Below are positions 62,960 to 64,000 of a stretch of 64,000 nt of DNA, one piece after another. Origin of the DNA: Sphingobacterium sp. UT-1RO-CII-1 (GTDB lineage Bacteria > Bacteroidota > Bacteroidia > Sphingobacteriales > Sphingobacteriaceae); NCBI RefSeq assembly GCF_026711005.1, contig NZ_JAPPVJ010000002.1:558001-622000 (forward strand). The letters run 5' to 3'. Both the position numbers and the translations under genes were made by a program. Within the stretch, counting starts at the first letter, position 1. Each line of letters opens with the position of its first letter. Below the pieces are notes generated by a model. It had not been told where the DNA came from. It saw only the letters and a program-made list of their open reading frames with translations, and did not search any database.

Positions 62960-64000
62960 TTGTATGAATCTTAAGATCATCAACCAATAAAACACTCCCT
63001 ACAGCACCCACAAAACTATCGCCATTTTTACTGGAACTTAGCACGATAGCTAAACGGTATCTGCCGGCATTAAAAGATTCGTCGTGAGGTTTATCCTTTA
63101 GGTATTCGAAAGGTATATTAAATTCTTTATACGTTTTAGAGCTGGTTGTATTGCCATCATACAAATAAGCAGTTGCTACGATACTTGGATCTGTCAAAAG
63201 ATTTGTTCCATTCAAATGGTCTAGTTTTGTACGTGAATACAACTCTTCTGAGTCGTACAATACGGCTACTATGGAACAACTGTCTTTCACGTTGGACAAG
63301 ACATTACTATTATGATCTATTACTTTCTTTCCAGGTGTATAGTGGTAAAAACCAGAAAATGCAATCGGTGGCGCTCCTATTGGTCTACCAAAATGTGTAG
63401 ACAGTAAAGGGTCGCCCATAACATTGCCTGAATCGAACTCACCAAGAAAAATATTACCGGCAGCAATTGGTTTTTTAGCGGCCGCCCCGAAAGTACCTGT
63501 CGATTTTGTTTCTAACATAGCAGCAGTTTCTCCCGAATGCGCTTCATTAGTAAACTGCATGGGGTATAAACTGGCTTTCTTTTTGACCAGAGGAGAAATA
63601 CTAAGTACAAAGCCTGAATTTCCAGAATCCCAGGTATCGATTCTACGTTCCTGTATGAGGTCATAAAACTCAGTGTACTTATAATATTGATCTATACTAT
63701 AGTTCTCAAAATCAAATGCTAACGGAATAAAAGCAACTCTCTCATTTGTCATCGTCACAGTATACTCTTTACTAAACGCCCCGTTTTCAGAAGTTATTTT
63801 GTAAATGACTGGATTGGTAAAATCCTGCACAGTACCACTAGCCGGTATACTTGTTGCTCCGCGGCTCATTTTAAAACTAAAAGCATAAGCTTTTAGATCA
63901 ATTTTATCTTCATTCGCATACAACTTAACTTCATCATTTGTAACAACAGGTGCTGCAAAAAAATCGTCGTCTTTGTACTCTACAGAGAGAATATCAGCTT
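62952..64000 (-). CDS. PCMD-domain lipoprotein-like surface protein (5' part outside the window)
   Basis: The minus-strand frame is open to the right edge (ADILSVEYKDDDFFAAP... at 64000), so the start is beyond it. An Ig-like DUF5018-type domain (FSFKMSRGATSIPASGTVQDFTNPVIYKITSENGAFSKEYTVT) is followed by the PCMD domain: VAFIPLAFDFENY, TWDSGNSGFVLS, GAPPIAFSGFYHYTPGKKV, VLYDSEELYSRT, then the terminal VGSVLLVDDLKIHTND. PCMD proteins are carbohydrate-related surface proteins of Bacteroidota. It overlaps the barrel gene by 8 bp. Confidence 0.82.
   Translation of the reverse strand, partial: ADILSVEYKDDDFFAAPVVTNDEVKLYANEDKIDLKAYAFSFKMSRGATSIPASGTVQDFTNPVIYKITSENGAFSKEYTVTMTNERVAFIPLAFDFENYSIDQYYKYTEFYDLIQERRIDTWDSGNSGFVLSISPLVKKKASLYPMQFTNEAHSGETAAMLETKSTGTFGAAAKKPIAAGNIFLGEFDSGNVMGDPLLSTHFGRPIGAPPIAFSGFYHYTPGKKVIDHNSNVLSNVKDSCSIVAVLYDSEELYSRTKLDHLNGTNLLTDPSIVATAYLYDGNTTSSKTYKEFNIPFEYLKDKPHDESFNAGRYRLAIVLSSSKNGDSFVGAVGSVLLVDDLKIHTND

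Overview
The window looks like a chromosomal segment of a low-GC Bacteroidota bacterium, most likely Sphingobacteriaceae (Sphingobacterium or Pedobacter type). The signs are two SusC/SusD loci (one with a TlpA-like third gene), a LytS/LytR-type pair, many single-strand gene runs, and promoters that fit the Bacteroidota pattern TTTG-N19-21-TAnnTTTG rather than -35/-10. No rRNA or tRNA gene was recognised.

Layout. 1-8.5 kb: end of a probable hydrolase, a short Crp-like protein and a SusC-SusD-TlpA operon on the minus strand whose upstream DNA holds two arrays with an exact 11-bp period. 8.57-8.92 kb: a gene-free stretch full of nested inverted repeats, either a structured RNA or an invertible promoter. 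9-12 kb: two related regulator-like genes, a GIY-YIG protein, an uncharacterised gene and an IS66 remnant. 12-22.8 kb: a codirectional defence-type cluster: an RloC/PrrC-like anticodon nuclease, a KAP P-loop NTPase, an HD + Hsp90-type ATPase fusion, two very small ORFs, and an ImmA/IrrE regulator-protease with its own operator-flanked promoter followed by an unknown gene and an AbiTii protein. The KAP plus HD-GHKL pair is the best candidate for an undescribed system.

22.8-35.5 kb is a turnover zone: a 21-bp tandem array with a recent 105-bp duplication, a serine recombinase fragment, an ABC exporter with a broken partner gene, several Rpn-family nuclease genes and fragments, two truncated winged-helix genes, an ImmA/PIN toxin-antitoxin-like pair with a homopolymer frameshift, and dispersed repeats of 25 and about 72 bp.

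35.7-44.8 kb: CDGSH protein, UPF1-like helicase, AraC regulator beside a broken TonB-dependent receptor, a DUF2264 protein beside a SusD scar, and two lipoproteins. 44.8-59.2 kb: a glycan-use locus: sugar MFS transporter, SusE/F-like lipoprotein, SusD, SusC, LacI regulator, then an S9 peptidase and an M14 carboxypeptidase. A perfect 20-bp palindrome sits at the predicted start site of the SusC operon and probably is a repressor operator. 59.3-62.1 kb: GNAT acetyltransferase and a LytS/LytTR pair with two direct repeats 21 bp apart just upstream of its promoter. The window ends with a small outer-membrane barrel protein and a PCMD-type lipoprotein that runs off the edge.

All assignments are from reading the sequence and knowledge of families; no database search was run.
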